Of a stretch of DNA of 64,000 nucleotides, positions 8,524-17,490 are shown piece after piece. Every line of letters begins with the position of its first letter. Within the stretch, counting starts at the first letter, position 1. A program made the position numbers and the translations under genes. The notes beneath the pieces were generated by a model. It had not been told where the DNA came from. It searched no databases and saw only the letters and a list, made by a program, of their open reading frames with translations. Source of the stretch: Thermosporothrix hazakensis (GTDB lineage: Bacteria; Chloroflexota; Ktedonobacteria; Ktedonobacterales; Ktedonobacteraceae); contig NZ_QKUF01000011.1 of NCBI RefSeq assembly GCF_003253565.1, positions 124,001 to 188,000 on the forward strand. The letters are read 5' to 3'.

Positions 8524-9093
8524 ATGACAATAAAAGATCGCATCATTGCAGCCTTTATTGAGGAGCTGCATGAGAAGGGTATGAAATTCTCGATGGATGA
8601 TCTTGCGAAGCGGCTCGGGATCAGTAAGCGAACCCTGTACGAGCATTTTTCCTCGAAGGTAGAAATTCTGGAGACGATTATCGAGCAGACGTTTCGCGAA
8701 ACAGAAGAGAAAACCCAGCAAATTCTTAACAATGGGGATCTTTCCTTACTCGAAAAGATAAGAGGTGTGGTAACAACATTACCAGCGCATAATGAGTTCT
8801 ACGATGTGCGTGTGCTTCAGCAGCTCAAGCGGTATTTTCCTGAGCAGTGGGCCCGGGTGAATAGTGCTCTCAACGATGACTGGAAGCCGCTTCGTGTGCT
8901 GATTGAACAGGGCATGCGGGAGGGTGTCATCAAGCAGCAAAATGTGAACCTTGTGATGAAGCTCTTTATTGATGCTGCCAATTCGACGCTCGATCAGAAA
9001 TTCTATTTACAGAATAATCTGACTATTTCCGAAGCGCTTTCAACTATTGTTGATATTCTGCTTTACGGGCTGGTTGCTGAAGAGAAGCGATAA
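8524..9093 (+). CDS. TetR/AcrR-family transcriptional regulator
   Basis: A 189-aa protein with TetR helix-turn-helix at residues about 5-50 (FSMDDLAKRLGISKRTLYEHF). The C-terminal half is helical. GGGAG stands 7 bases before the ATG. The operator-like palindrome at 8434-8445 makes autorepression likely. The MFS transporter begins 96 bases downstream on the same strand and is the obvious co-regulated drug exporter (inference from arrangement). Confidence 0.9.
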   Translation: MTIKDRIIAAFIEELHEKGMKFSMDDLAKRLGISKRTLYEHFSSKVEILETIIEQTFRETEEKTQQILNNGDLSLLEKIRGVVTTLPAHNEFYDVRVLQQLKRYFPEQWARVNSALNDDWKPLRVLIEQGMREGVIKQQNVNLVMKLFIDAANSTLDQKFYLQNNLTISEALSTIVDILLYGLVAEEKR

Positions 9094-9189
9094 ACCTGGA
9101 TCTGTAGAGCAGGTCGTCTCTCCTCAATTTTTTTGTGGAAACTCGAAAAACAAAAAAAGTTTTACTCGTTTGTTGCTCAAGGTGAAACT

Positions 9190-10386
9190 ATGTCAACTCC
9201 ATTTCTTTCGATGTCAAAACAGCAGCGGACTGGATTAATACTCACAATATCTATACTGTTTATAGATATGCTGCTCTATAGCCTGTTGATCCCGATCGTA
9301 CCGTATATTACCGAACTGTTTCACCCCTCTTCGACATTGACGGGGGTACTCTTTGGCAGCTACGCAATTGCGCTGCTGGTAGCGACGCCGTTCTTCGGGC
9401 CGCTCTCTGACCGGATTAGCAGGAAGGCAACATTGCTTTTTGGCCTGGTAGGTTTGGCTGTATCCACGATTCTTTTTGCGTCGGCTCACTCGATGGTGGT
9501 GATGATTGCGGCTCGATTTGTGCAAGGATTGGCTGCGGCAGCTACATGGTCGGCGGCCCTGGCGCTGCTTGCGGACCTCTTTCCAGCGAAGATGAGAGGG
9601 CCAATTATGGGCATGGCCTTGACCGCAATCTCGACCGGCTCGTTGCTCGGCGCTCCACTTGGTGGTCTGATCCATCAACTCGGAGGCTATCAGATGCCCT
9701 TTCTGCTGGCGACTGGCTTAACATTGTTGAATATTGTTGGGGTATTTGCTCTTCTGCCGAAGCAGGCTATTCAGGAGCAGAAGAAGCTGAAGCTGTCGGC
9801 TTTCTTGCGGAATCGGCAGGTGATCGCGATTGCCTGTTTTGTCTTGCTTGGTGAAATGTCGCTCTGTTTGCTTGAGCCGTTGTTACCAGTTTTTCTGACG
9901 GATCGCCTTGCCACAACGTCGATGATCATAGGTCTGCTCTTTGGTGCGATGACCCTGGCCTATGGGCTGGTTGCGCCGCTGGCGGGGACCCTGGTGAACC
10001 GCTTCAGCCCTTATCGGCTCATGGCGCTAGGTGCGGTCTGTCTGGCGCTCTGCATGCCGCTGCTTGGGTTTGTGCACACACTCTGGCAGGCCGGCATTGT
10101 GATGGTGCTGATCGGGGCAAGTGCTGGCTTTAGTCTATCGCCGACGCTTTCCACGCTCGGAAGTGTTGTAGAGCGGGATGGAGGCGGCGCCTATGGAGCA
10201 GCATACGCCATTTTTAATATGTTTCACGGTATCGGTATCGTCCTGGGGCCGCTTGTCGGCGGAGTGCTGACCGACCTTATCACGACCCCGGGCGCATTCA
10301 TGACAATGAGCGGTTGCATTCTGGTTGTATGCTTGCTGATTTTCGGCCTATTAAGGCAGCGCCAGGGAGAAGGTAATCCTTTTTAA
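9190..10386 (+). CDS. MFS multidrug/efflux-type transporter
   Basis: About 398 aa with 12 predicted membrane spans. The MFS motif A is seen between spans 2 and 3 (GPLSDRISRKATLLFG) and motif C-like glycines in span 5 (GSLLGAPLGGLIHQLGG), which places it in the proton-driven DHA1 exporters. I chose the ATG at 9190 because AAGGTG lies 8 bases before it; a TTG start at 9133 would add 19 unconserved residues. It sits after a TetR gene, a common regulator-exporter pair. Confidence 0.88.
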   Translation: MSTPFLSMSKQQRTGLILTISILFIDMLLYSLLIPIVPYITELFHPSSTLTGVLFGSYAIALLVATPFFGPLSDRISRKATLLFGLVGLAVSTILFASAHSMVVMIAARFVQGLAAAATWSAALALLADLFPAKMRGPIMGMALTAISTGSLLGAPLGGLIHQLGGYQMPFLLATGLTLLNIVGVFALLPKQAIQEQKKLKLSAFLRNRQVIAIACFVLLGEMSLCLLEPLLPVFLTDRLATTSMIIGLLFGAMTLAYGLVAPLAGTLVNRFSPYRLMALGAVCLALCMPLLGFVHTLWQAGIVMVLIGASAGFSLSPTLSTLGSVVERDGGGAYGAAYAIFNMFHGIGIVLGPLVGGVLTDLITTPGAFMTMSGCILVVCLLIFGLLRQRQGEGNPF

Positions 10387-10715
10387 AAGGAGGCGTGCTT
10401 TTTCAGGAAATAACTGGCATACACCGGCCTCTTTGATAAGCAAGCTGCCTCCCAGTGAACCTCTATACGCGATAGTGAGGGGATGGTGTATAGGAAGTTA
10501 GAAGGTTTACTAAAGAGTTATAGATGTGAGAGCTGCTTTCTTCATGTTTTAGAAGTTTTGCGGCTTATGATTCCAGCAGGGAAGCAAGAGGAGCTACAGA
10601 ATACTGTATACTCTGGATGTAAAGCGGTCTCAAGGGGTATACTGAATATGGAATCGGCTTGCTTTCGTGTGAATCATAAAAGAGAACATCCTAGAAAGAG
10701 TGGAGTAAGCGTACG
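10387..10715. other. Intergenic region before the aldo-keto reductase
   Basis: Long loose arms (AAAGGAGGC near 10387 and GCCTCTTT near 10427) may end MFS transcription. Two TATACT boxes (near 10607 and 10637) could serve the next gene. No supported coding sequence; a 90-codon open frame here overlaps the reductase start and has no family features. Confidence 0.4.
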
Positions 10716-11666
10716 ATGGAAAAGAGAACATTGGGACATTCCGACTTACAGGTGAGTGCCCTTTGTCTGGGCGGGAATGTCTTTGGCTGGACGGCTGATG
10801 AAGCGACTTCATTTCAGGTGCTTGATGCTTTCGTCGCTGATGGCGGAAATTTTATAGATACTGCAAATGTGTATTCTCGTTGGGCCCCCGGTAATCAGGG
10901 AGGTGAGTCAGAAACGATCATCGGCAAGTGGCTCAAGCAGCGCGGCGGGCGCGATCAACTGGTTATTGCTACGAAGGTCGGGGGCGATATGGGGAATGGT
11001 CAGAAGGGGCTTTCACGCAACGCTATCAAGCAGGCGGTCGATGAGTCGTTGCGGCGTCTGCAAACCGATTATATTGATCTGTATCAGGCGCATTTTGATG
11101 ACCCTGAGACCCCCTTTGAGGAGACACTGGATGCGTTTGCAGAGCTGGTTCGAGAGGGCAAGGTGCGCGTGATCGGGGCATCCAATCTCAGTGCGAGTCG
11201 GCTTGCGGAGGCGTTGAGTGTGAGCAAGCAGCATGGGTATCCGCGTTATGAGAGCCTGCAACCCCTTTACAATTTATATGATCGCGCCGACTACGAGCAG
11301 GATCTGGAGCCGCTCTGCAAGCGGGAGGGGCTGGGTGTGATCAGCTATTATTCGCTTGCCAGTGGCTTCTTAACGGGCAAATATCGCTCGGAGAAAGATC
11401 TGCCTTCAAGTCAGCGCGCTGGTTCGGTCAAAGAGCAGTATATGAATGATCGCGGGTTCCGTATTCTGAAGGCGCTTGACAACGTAGCTCAGAAGTATAA
11501 CGCGACGCCCGCGCAGATCTCGCTGGCCTGGTTGATGACCCGCGTGACTGCTCCAATTGCAAGCGCGACGTCGGCTACACAGGTGCATGAGATCGCGAAG
11601 GCTGCCGCGATACAACTTGACAAGGCCTCTATCGCGGAACTGGATCAAGCAAGCAACTGGAAATAG
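10716..11666 (+). CDS. Aldo/keto reductase
   Basis: A 316-aa (beta/alpha)8 barrel NADP(H)-dependent oxidoreductase. The catalytic tetrad is visible as Asp48, Tyr53, Lys87 and His126 (FIDTANVYSRW, ATKVGG, YQAHFDDP). The C-terminal cofactor region PIASATSATQVHEIAKAA is typical of the AKR family that includes YajO/PhdF-like enzymes. The substrate is an aldehyde or ketone that cannot be named. It stands alone, with a strong terminator after it. Confidence 0.92.
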   Translation: MEKRTLGHSDLQVSALCLGGNVFGWTADEATSFQVLDAFVADGGNFIDTANVYSRWAPGNQGGESETIIGKWLKQRGGRDQLVIATKVGGDMGNGQKGLSRNAIKQAVDESLRRLQTDYIDLYQAHFDDPETPFEETLDAFAELVREGKVRVIGASNLSASRLAEALSVSKQHGYPRYESLQPLYNLYDRADYEQDLEPLCKREGLGVISYYSLASGFLTGKYRSEKDLPSSQRAGSVKEQYMNDRGFRILKALDNVAQKYNATPAQISLAWLMTRVTAPIASATSATQVHEIAKAAAIQLDKASIAELDQASNWK

Positions 11667-11681
11667 GATCGCCTTCCTCTC

Positions 11682-11716
11682 ACCGGAAACCGTCAGTGCG
11701 GCGGCTTCCGGTTTTT
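11682..11716 (+). terminator. Rho-independent terminator after the aldo-keto reductase
   Basis: The arms ACCGGAA and TTCCGGT, with further GC pairing inside, are followed by TTTT. Confidence 0.75.
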
Positions 11717-11781
11717 CTCGCTTTGCGTTCAATGAAGATATACTCTCCTGTGATCCGTATTATTTTTGAAGAGGTGCGGAA

Positions 11782-12366
11782 ATGAAGACCGAGAAAGAGA
11801 AGATGCTGCAAGGCGAGCTCTATAACGCGCTTGATCCTGAACTGGTAGAGGATCGGCAGCGCGGTCAGCGGCTCACACGGCTCTACAACCGCTCCGAGGA
11901 GGCTGACAGCAAGACACGCCAGGCGTTATTGCGGCAACTACTGGGCTCGATGGGAGAAAACTGTTATATTGAACCGCCTTTTCGCTGCGACTATGGCTAT
12001 ACTATTCATGTCGGTGAGAACTTTTACGCGAATTATGATTGTGTTATTCTTGATACCTGCCCGGTAACCATCGGGAAAAACTGTATGCTTGGTCCGGGCG
12101 TGCATATTTATACTGCTACACATCCAGTTGAGGCGCACGAGCGTATAAAAGGGCTAGAATATGGGAAGCCGGTAACAATAGGTGATAATGTGTGGATTGG
12201 TGGAAGGGCGATTATTATGCCCGGGGTAACAATTGGGGATAATGCTGTTATTGCTGCTGGTGCTGTTGTAACAAAAGATGTGCCAGGTAATGTCGTTGTT
12301 GGCGGCAATCCTGCAAAGATTATAAAACGCCTCTCAGGAGATGAGAAGCAATCAATGGAAGGCTGA
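11782..12366 (+). CDS. maa: Maltose O-acetyltransferase-type hexapeptide acyltransferase
   Basis: This 194-aa protein has the N-terminal maltose-acetyltransferase helical cap (EKEKMLQGELYNALDPEL) and a left-handed beta-helix of hexapeptide repeats (TIGKNCMLGPGVHIY, TIGDNVWIGGRAIIMPGVTI, VIAAGAVVTKDVPGNVVV). The catalytic His lies in the region YTATHPVEAHER. The family transfers acetyl from acetyl-CoA to sugars. AGGTG precedes the ATG. The last third has noticeably more A/T-rich wobble use than neighbouring genes. Confidence 0.88.
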   Translation: MKTEKEKMLQGELYNALDPELVEDRQRGQRLTRLYNRSEEADSKTRQALLRQLLGSMGENCYIEPPFRCDYGYTIHVGENFYANYDCVILDTCPVTIGKNCMLGPGVHIYTATHPVEAHERIKGLEYGKPVTIGDNVWIGGRAIIMPGVTIGDNAVIAAGAVVTKDVPGNVVVGGNPAKIIKRLSGDEKQSMEG

Positions 12367-12372
12367 GTTCTA

Positions 12373-12407
12373 TTGTCCCTCCGGCGATCGGACAGCCAGA
12401 GGGACAA
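12373..12407. terminator. Hairpin between convergent genes
   Basis: Perfect 9-bp arms TTGTCCCTC and GAGGGACAA lie in the 46-base gap between convergent genes. It probably serves both. Confidence 0.65.
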
Positions 12408-12412
12408 CACTA

Positions 12413-13675
12413 TTACTGTACAATCGGCGTGGGTTTGGGCTGGACCTGAACGGTACTGGCTGTATATCCACGATCGTGTAACGTATCGAGCAATTGTGCA
12501 ATATGCTCGTGATCGCGCGTATCAAGTGTCAGCGTGACCTCAATATGTTGCTCTGGCAAGGCTTGCATTGTCGGGCAATAATTGAGCTCGCGTACGTTTG
12601 CACCCTGGTCTGCGATCACCGTCAGGAGCCGCTTGAGTTCGCCCGGACGATCTTCGATAAAGGTCCGTAGAATGGTGATGCGGCCCTGAACCAGCAGACC
12701 GTGACTGATAAAATTACCGATCACATTTGTATCGATATTGCCGCCTGTCAGGACGAGCGCAACCTTCTTGCCTGCTACATCAAGTAAGCCAGGGTGGAGC
12801 AGTGCAGCCAGACCAGAAGCGCCAGCAGCCTCAACCTGGAGCTTGCTCCGTTCAAGCAGGAGCAGAATGGCGCTCATAATTTCCTCATCATCGACCGTTA
12901 CCACTTCATCGACATATTTCCGCATAATAGCAAACGTGAGCTCACCGGGAGCATTGATGCAGATTCCATCAGCAATCGTTTTCACGTTCGATTGTACGAC
13001 GATATGACCTGCTTGCAATGATTGCTTTGCTGCATCTGCCCCTTTTGCCTGTACACCGATAATACGCACATCAGGACGAAGCGCCTTGACGGCAAGGGCA
13101 ACTCCGGAAATCAGGCCGCCTCCACCGATGGGAACTACTATCGCTTCAACGTCGGGAAATTGCTCAAGTATTTCGAGACCGAGCGTGCCCTGACCGGTAA
13201 TCAAGTCATAATCCTCAAAGGAATGTAGCAGGGTCGCGCCTGTTCGGGCCTCAAATTCCAACGCATATTCATGTGCATCTTTAAAGGTAGCGCCATGTAA
13301 AATAACTTTCGCCCCATATCCACGCGTTGCCATCACTTTTACCAGTGGAGCCTGTTCCGGCATGACAATCGTTGCTTGCACGCCAAGTGATCGGGCTGCC
13401 AGTGCGACGGCCTGAGCATGGTTACCCATAGAGACCGCTACCACTCCTTTGTGGCGCTCGGATTCGCTCAGGCGTGATATCTTATATGTAGCACCACGTA
13501 CCTTAAAAGAACCTGCCCTTTGCAAATTCTCGGCTTTGAGGTAAACATGGGCTCCGCTCATTTCACTGAATGTTTGAGAGCGAAGCAGAGGTGTTACATG
13601 AATGGAATCATGGATCTCTTCGTATGCGCGCTGAATCTCGCTTAGTTCCGGCATCTTGGGACTATTGGTGTACAT
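12413..13675 (-). CDS. ilvA: Threonine ammonia-lyase with C-terminal ACT domain
   Basis: About 420 aa. Residues 1-320 form a fold-type II PLP enzyme with the cofactor lysine at about position 58 (RAGSFKVRGA) and the glycine loop VVPIGGGGLISG. Residues about 335-415 form one ACT domain (FIEDRPGELKRLLTVIAD), matching the short-type threonine deaminases. It converts threonine to 2-oxobutanoate. I chose the ATG at 13675; GAGGAG is 12 bases upstream. The longer open frame adds an unconserved leader. A stem-loop lies in the leader. Confidence 0.9.
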   Translation of the reverse strand: MYTNSPKMPELSEIQRAYEEIHDSIHVTPLLRSQTFSEMSGAHVYLKAENLQRAGSFKVRGATYKISRLSESERHKGVVAVSMGNHAQAVALAARSLGVQATIVMPEQAPLVKVMATRGYGAKVILHGATFKDAHEYALEFEARTGATLLHSFEDYDLITGQGTLGLEILEQFPDVEAIVVPIGGGGLISGVALAVKALRPDVRIIGVQAKGADAAKQSLQAGHIVVQSNVKTIADGICINAPGELTFAIMRKYVDEVVTVDDEEIMSAILLLLERSKLQVEAAGASGLAALLHPGLLDVAGKKVALVLTGGNIDTNVIGNFISHGLLVQGRITILRTFIEDRPGELKRLLTVIADQGANVRELNYCPTMQALPEQHIEVTLTLDTRDHEHIAQLLDTLHDRGYTASTVQVQPKPTPIVQ

Positions 13676-13697
13676 CGCTGTAAAATACTCCTCTAGC

Positions 13698-13725
13698 GGG
13701 CCTGCTATCCCCTTTGATAGCGCCC
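13698..13725 (-). promoter_or_regulatory. Stem-loop in the leader of threonine ammonia-lyase
   Basis: GGGC, a two-base CT bulge and GCTATC pair with GATAGC-GCCC around a six-base loop, ending shortly before the GAGGAG ribosome site. It could affect translation. It lacks the T-box consensus, so a T-box is not supported. Confidence 0.35.
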
Positions 13726-14019
13726 TAAATAAGTAATAGTAACAGAAAATCCTGGTGTTCCTGTATGGTAGCACGATTCGTGGTGATCTTACAAGGCCGA
13801 TTGCATGTGCATTTTTCTATAGAAAAAGAAGAGAGAATGCAGTATATCTGTATTGCTGTATACATCGTGCCTCTGGCTGAGAAATGCGAAGATAGCGCGT
13901 ATGAGAAGCGATCGGTAGCTTGCATTTATACTGAAGGTTTTTGCATCTCTGTCTGCTCCTTCCAGATGAAGGAAATAGAGAAGATATGGCCCTGAACGCT
14001 CAGAGCCATCGGCGATTTT

Positions 14020-14814
14020 TTATGCCTGCTTCTCTGCAAGGAAGGGCTTCAAGAGGGGGAGCAGTTGCTCTGAACGGGAAAGCATGGTGTAATGGTCCGC
14101 GCCGGGTAAAATGGCGAGTTGCGAAGGAATGCGATTTTCTCCATTGATGCCGATATCTTTTTTCCCTCCACCAAGCAGGTTGAAAAACTCGACTGCATGT
14201 GAAGGCGGAAATCCATCGCTGTCGCCTGCAACGATCAGCGTGGGTATTGTGAGGGCCTTGACCTGCTCCGTCCAGTCAAAGCTTCGGTTGACGGCAGCAT
14301 GCATCTCATCTCTTAGCCGGGGGAAGTCCTCTGGCCTGGGGGCTATCTGCTTATATGCTTCGTGCATAGGGGTGTTCTCGAACGGTAGCGATGCAATCGA
14401 CGCGAAGTTTGCCCGCACTTCGGGATACCAGGCCGACCATTTGAACGGGGTAGATATCACTACCAGCTTACGGACGCGTTCCGGGTGACGAAAGGCTGTC
14501 TGAAGTGCGACTTTTCCACCAAGCGAGTAGCCAAGAACCGACGCCTGTTCAATGCCGAGATGATCGAGCAGGCCTGCGATGTCGTCAGCCATTGATTCAA
14601 CCTGCATCGGACGCTCGGTCAGGGCTGTGTGTGCCATTCCATAGAGATCAACACCGATAACCTGGTGTGTATGGGCAAGCTCCGGCCAGAGAGCGGAGAA
14701 CATTTCAAAGGAACCAAAACCTCCATGTAATAGCACTAAGGGGGTACCCGTTCCATGAATCTCATAGTACAGATTGATACCATTCACATTTGCGTACTTG
14801 CCTGTCGTGTACAT
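14020..14814 (-). CDS. Alpha/beta-hydrolase
   Basis: A 264-aa single-domain alpha/beta-hydrolase. The oxyanion motif LLHGGFG is near residue 30, the nucleophile elbow GYSLGG has Ser97, the acid is in AGDSDGF and the His in GADHYTM near residue 243. It has no signal peptide, so it acts in the cytoplasm on an ester-like or related substrate that cannot be named. A decayed trypsin-like gene lies upstream on the same strand. Confidence 0.88.
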   Translation of the reverse strand: MYTTGKYANVNGINLYYEIHGTGTPLVLLHGGFGSFEMFSALWPELAHTHQVIGVDLYGMAHTALTERPMQVESMADDIAGLLDHLGIEQASVLGYSLGGKVALQTAFRHPERVRKLVVISTPFKWSAWYPEVRANFASIASLPFENTPMHEAYKQIAPRPEDFPRLRDEMHAAVNRSFDWTEQVKALTIPTLIVAGDSDGFPPSHAVEFFNLLGGGKKDIGINGENRIPSQLAILPGADHYTMLSRSEQLLPLLKPFLAEKQA

Positions 14815-14867
14815 ATGTCATTACTCCATATTTTTGAGTAGATACGTGTGTCTGTATACAGAGTATT

Positions 14868-15218
14868 CTATCGCATGGGGGCCGAGAAGACTTCTTCAAT
14901 CTTGCGTTTTCCAATGTGCTGATAGATCCAGTCGAGGAAGTGCGAAACCCATGTATAGTGCTCAACGCTGCCATAGATGCCGATCGTGCGCCCACCTGTC
15001 TCCTGCCATGAACTGACGCCAGCAAGCAGAAAACGCTCTTCTTTGCGAATGAAGGCCGGGCCGCCACTGTCTCCGCGCCCGCATACGCCTTCAAGGAAGG
15101 TGCCCGCCGGTGGCTCATCAAAGCGAAATTTCAGCCAGTAGTCGTCCACTTCGTCAATACGGTTGGTTGCCTGACGCAGGGCTCGATCAGTGCCGAGGGC
15201 TCCACTCTCTTTATATGG
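14868..15218 (-). pseudogene. C-terminal remnant of a trypsin-like serine protease
   Basis: From 15218 to the stop at 14868 the frame reads SGALGTDRALRQATNRID and continues through VCGRGDSGGPAFI, the active-site Ser motif of S1 proteases, then a C-terminal helix. The His and Asp parts of the triad are missing, and a TAG sits just upstream at 15221-15219. The nearest in-frame start (GTG at 15149) would leave only 93 residues. This is best read as a truncated gene. Confidence 0.75.
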
Positions 15219-15331
15219 CTACTTATGTTTATACTAGATAATAGTACGGGGTAATTCTGGTAGAACTGTAAAGGAGTGCCTGGCAGGCCTCTGTTGTAAT
15301 AATTGCTGTTTCTGGGTAGTAAGAAAAGAGT

Positions 15332-15389
15332 GCAGGATGTACCCTGTTCGATGCATCCTGCTGGCCGTGATAGAGCTCTATCAGGCCAG
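15332..15389 (-). terminator. Tandem hairpins ending the VOC gene
   Basis: GCAGGATG/CATCCTGC (15332-15361) stands next to a second long dyad CTGGCC..TGATAGAGCTCTATCA..GGCCAG (15361-15389). The second dyad contains the stop codon of the VOC gene. Confidence 0.6.
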
Positions 15390-15719
15390 TACTTCGATAG
15401 TGAAGCCGCCCGGGGCCTGAATGTAGAACGTCCAGGCGTGACTGCGCTGTGGTGGGTCAGCCTGGTATCCATCAGCAATCAGGCGCTGATAGATCTCGTT
15501 CACGCGCTCTTCACTTTCCTGCCCGAAGCCGATGTGAAACGTTTTCGGGTACGAAACCTCGCGGGCTTTCATCAATGTGAGCACCAGTCCGCGATCGTCG
15601 AAGAGGACAGTGAAACCCTTATTTCCTCCCTCATGTTGGCGCATGTCGAAGTATTTTTCTAGAAATGCCGCTGCAGTCGGAACATCAGTGACCGTGAGAT
15701 TCACATGATTGAGTATCAT
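15381..15719 (-). CDS. VOC-family (glyoxalase-like) protein
   Basis: A 112-aa one-domain VOC protein. MILNHVNLTVTDVPTAAAFL gives the first metal-ligand His, and the C-terminal FYIQAPGGFTIEVLA gives the family's last strand with the Glu ligand. The metal-binding positions thus appear intact, unlike the VOC protein at 877, which is PhnB-like. The substrate is unknown. The gene stands between a MerR gene and a decayed protease. Confidence 0.88.
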   Translation of the reverse strand: MILNHVNLTVTDVPTAAAFLEKYFDMRQHEGGNKGFTVLFDDRGLVLTLMKAREVSYPKTFHIGFGQESEERVNEIYQRLIADGYQADPPQRSHAWTFYIQAPGGFTIEVLA

Positions 15720-15806
15720 GAAGCCTCCTTAAAATGGGTGAGAGAGCAGGATGTGCTCCTCAGAATCACGCTGTGTTTTTTTCTACATCTTTATCTGGCT
15801 CTATTA

Positions 15807-15832
15807 TAAAACACTGGTGTTTATGTAGAGGG
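15807..15832 (-). repeat. Left copy of a 26-bp inverted repeat flanking the MerR gene
   Basis: It covers the last codons and stop of the MerR gene and contains AAACACTGGTGTTT. It is the reverse complement of 16632-16657 with two mismatches. Confidence 0.75.
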
Positions 15833-16585
15833 TTTTTGCATTTGGGAAAGCTCGATCAGTCGCCCGACTTGCTCGATCAGTCTTTTTGCTCGTTCTTCTA
15901 ATGCTACGAGCTTATTGAGCCAGTTATCCGCTATTGCATTGATGTCTCCACAGTCCTCAACAGGGACATTCAGGGCCTCACGTAGATTGCTGGTTTTGCC
16001 ACTATCGAACGCCTCTAGCATGCGCAGAATTGCCATCAGGCTGAAGCCGCACTGGACCAGCATCCGAATAACACGTAGCCGCCCAAATTCGGCACTCCCA
16101 TAAAGCCGATAGTGGTTGTTCGGGTCTCGTGGGACGGTCAGCAGGCCATTGCGTTCCCAGTTGCGGAGCATGTCTATAGAGATATTGAGGTGTCTGGCTG
16201 CCTGCTGTATTCGCATGGGATGCGCCGACACATCCAGCACATGACCGGCTGCCCAACGTTCAAGAAATTCGATGGCCGATTCGGCATAGGTGCGCTCTAC
16301 ACGCACGTGCGCAAGGTATTGATAGGCATATTCCATCGCCATACCGGGATCTCCGTTGACAGCGCTAGTGACCAGATCGATGAGGAGTTGCTTGTTCCCA
16401 AGATAGGGCCAGCGAAGCGCCAGGGACGCGAGGCGAGCCTGTTCAAGATGAAGCAAGCTGTATTCTCGATAGCCGTTCGTTCCTCGGGGGACAGGAGAAA
16501 GAAAGCCTTGAGCCTCATACTGTCGGATTGTGTTCTCATGTACTCCTGCTGCCTTTGCCACTTCATGTGTGCGAAAAATGACCAT
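15821..16585 (-). CDS. MerR-family regulator with two MerR DNA-binding domains
   Basis: About 254 aa. Residues about 1-70 (TREVAKAAGVHENTIRQYEAQG-like) and residues about 120-190 (QQAARHLNISIDMLRNWERN, then YRLYGSAEFGRLRVIRML) each form a MerR-type winged helix, an unusual tandem arrangement. The C-terminal helix (LVALEERAKRLIEQVGRL) is the usual dimer coiled coil. I chose the ATG at 16585 because AGGAG lies 9 bases upstream; an in-frame ATG at 16603 lacks one. Inverted copies of a 26-bp sequence lie at its stop codon and in its promoter region. Confidence 0.82.
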   Translation of the reverse strand: MVIFRTHEVAKAAGVHENTIRQYEAQGFLSPVPRGTNGYREYSLLHLEQARLASLALRWPYLGNKQLLIDLVTSAVNGDPGMAMEYAYQYLAHVRVERTYAESAIEFLERWAAGHVLDVSAHPMRIQQAARHLNISIDMLRNWERNGLLTVPRDPNNHYRLYGSAEFGRLRVIRMLVQCGFSLMAILRMLEAFDSGKTSNLREALNVPVEDCGDINAIADNWLNKLVALEERAKRLIEQVGRLIELSQMQKPST

Positions 16586-16631
16586 TCTCCAGATCTCCTG
16601 CATGCAATATTGCTCTCAGTATACCTGAAAT

Positions 16632-16657
16632 CCCTCTACATAGAAACCAGTGTTTTA
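16632..16657 (+). repeat. Right copy of the 26-bp inverted repeat
   Basis: It starts CCCTCTACATAG and ends CCAGTGTTTTA. It lies between the two divergent MerR genes, near the -35 region expected for the TATACT box at about 16618-16623 of the minus-strand gene. It could be a MerR operator. Confidence 0.7.
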
Positions 16658-16664
16658 GGAGGAC

Positions 16665-16694
16665 TTGACACTTACGGTAATGTGAGGGTAAATC
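16665..16694 (+). promoter_or_regulatory. MerR-type promoter with long spacer
   Basis: TTGACA (16665-16670) is followed, after an 18-base spacer longer than the usual 17, by TAAATC. The spacer holds a dyad with outer TTAC and GTAA elements (16672-16691). This is the layout of MerR-activated promoters. Confidence 0.6.
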
Positions 16695-16716
16695 GTTCAC
16701 AGGAGGAGGCTTTGCT

Positions 16717-17058
16717 ATGAAAGTTGGTGAACTGGCGAAGGCGACGGGAGCCAGTGTTCGCTCGCTTCATTACTATGAAGAACAGGGTGTACTGCGCTCG
16801 CGACGGCTTCCGAACGGCTATCGAGAGTATGATGCGTCGGCGATTGAGCAGGTGAAGCTGATCCGAAAATTTCTCACATTGGGATTGACGCTGGAAGATT
16901 TCCGCTTGCTTGCCCCTTGCTTTGAGCGGCAGGAGCAAGGAGAGCCTCCCTGTGCGTCTGCGAGGATTCGATATCGTGAAAAGCTTGCCGAAATAGATGA
17001 GCGCATTGCGGATTTGCAGGCATTGCGTGCCCGTGTCGAGCAGCGCTTACAACTCTGA
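16717..17058 (+). CDS. MerR-family transcriptional regulator
   Basis: This 113-aa protein has a classic MerR domain (VGELAKATGASVRSLHYYEEQGVL, then RLPNGYREYD) at residues 1-70 and a dimerisation helix (KLAEIDERIADLQALRARVEQRL). Two Cys (in LAPCFER and GEPPCASA) could sense metal or redox state, but their spacing is not that of a known metal site. AGGAGGAGG precedes the ATG and the promoter has MerR-style geometry. Confidence 0.9.
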   Translation: MKVGELAKATGASVRSLHYYEEQGVLRSRRLPNGYREYDASAIEQVKLIRKFLTLGLTLEDFRLLAPCFERQEQGEPPCASARIRYREKLAEIDERIADLQALRARVEQRLQL

Positions 17059-17246
17059 ATTCTGCCTGAGTAGATATATATGGGTGTATGATTCCTCTTG
17101 AGGAGGGTAATTTCTTGCCTGAAGGTGCGCCCGCTCAACACAAATCATATCCTCATTTTTGTGGTAAAGAGGAGTGCGCCTTTTCAGGTTTATGGATGCA
17201 GGTCTATTTTTATGCTATCCCGATCTGATAGCATCGGTGTTTTCTT

Positions 17247-17459
17247 TTATGAGTTCAGATAAAAGAGCTCTCTTTTTGCTTCGGGAATGGTCTTTTGTAT
17301 CTTTGCATCGATGGAGAGTCGCAGTTTTACTGCACTGCTTCGATTATAAATCGCTTCTGGTAGTGATGTTAAAGGGTTACAGAAAAGGCGAAGATCCCGC
17401 AGTTTTGTTGCATTTTCGATGCTATCAGGCAGGCGGGTGATTTGATTATGGATGAGATT
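17247..17459 (-). pseudogene. 3' part of an LRR gene split by the TnpB element
   Basis: The frame reads NLIHNQITRLPDSIENATKL and then CNPLTSLPEAIYN before a short tail and TAA at 17247. These are two leucine-rich repeats in register with the 5' part at 19009-19881. Joining base 19009 to base 17459 on the minus strand restores one uninterrupted frame of about 361 aa. Confidence 0.85.
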
Positions 17460-17490
17460 TACAGTGAACGACCCAGAAAGCCCCGTGCAT

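Noticed and set aside
10483..10755. 90-codon open frame before the aldo-keto reductase
   Set aside because: It overlaps the reductase start in another frame, has no ribosome site or family pattern, and spans the likely promoter.
13676..13775. T-box or other riboswitch for the threonine ammonia-lyase gene
   Set aside because: There is a stem-loop but no T-box sequence and no antiterminator.
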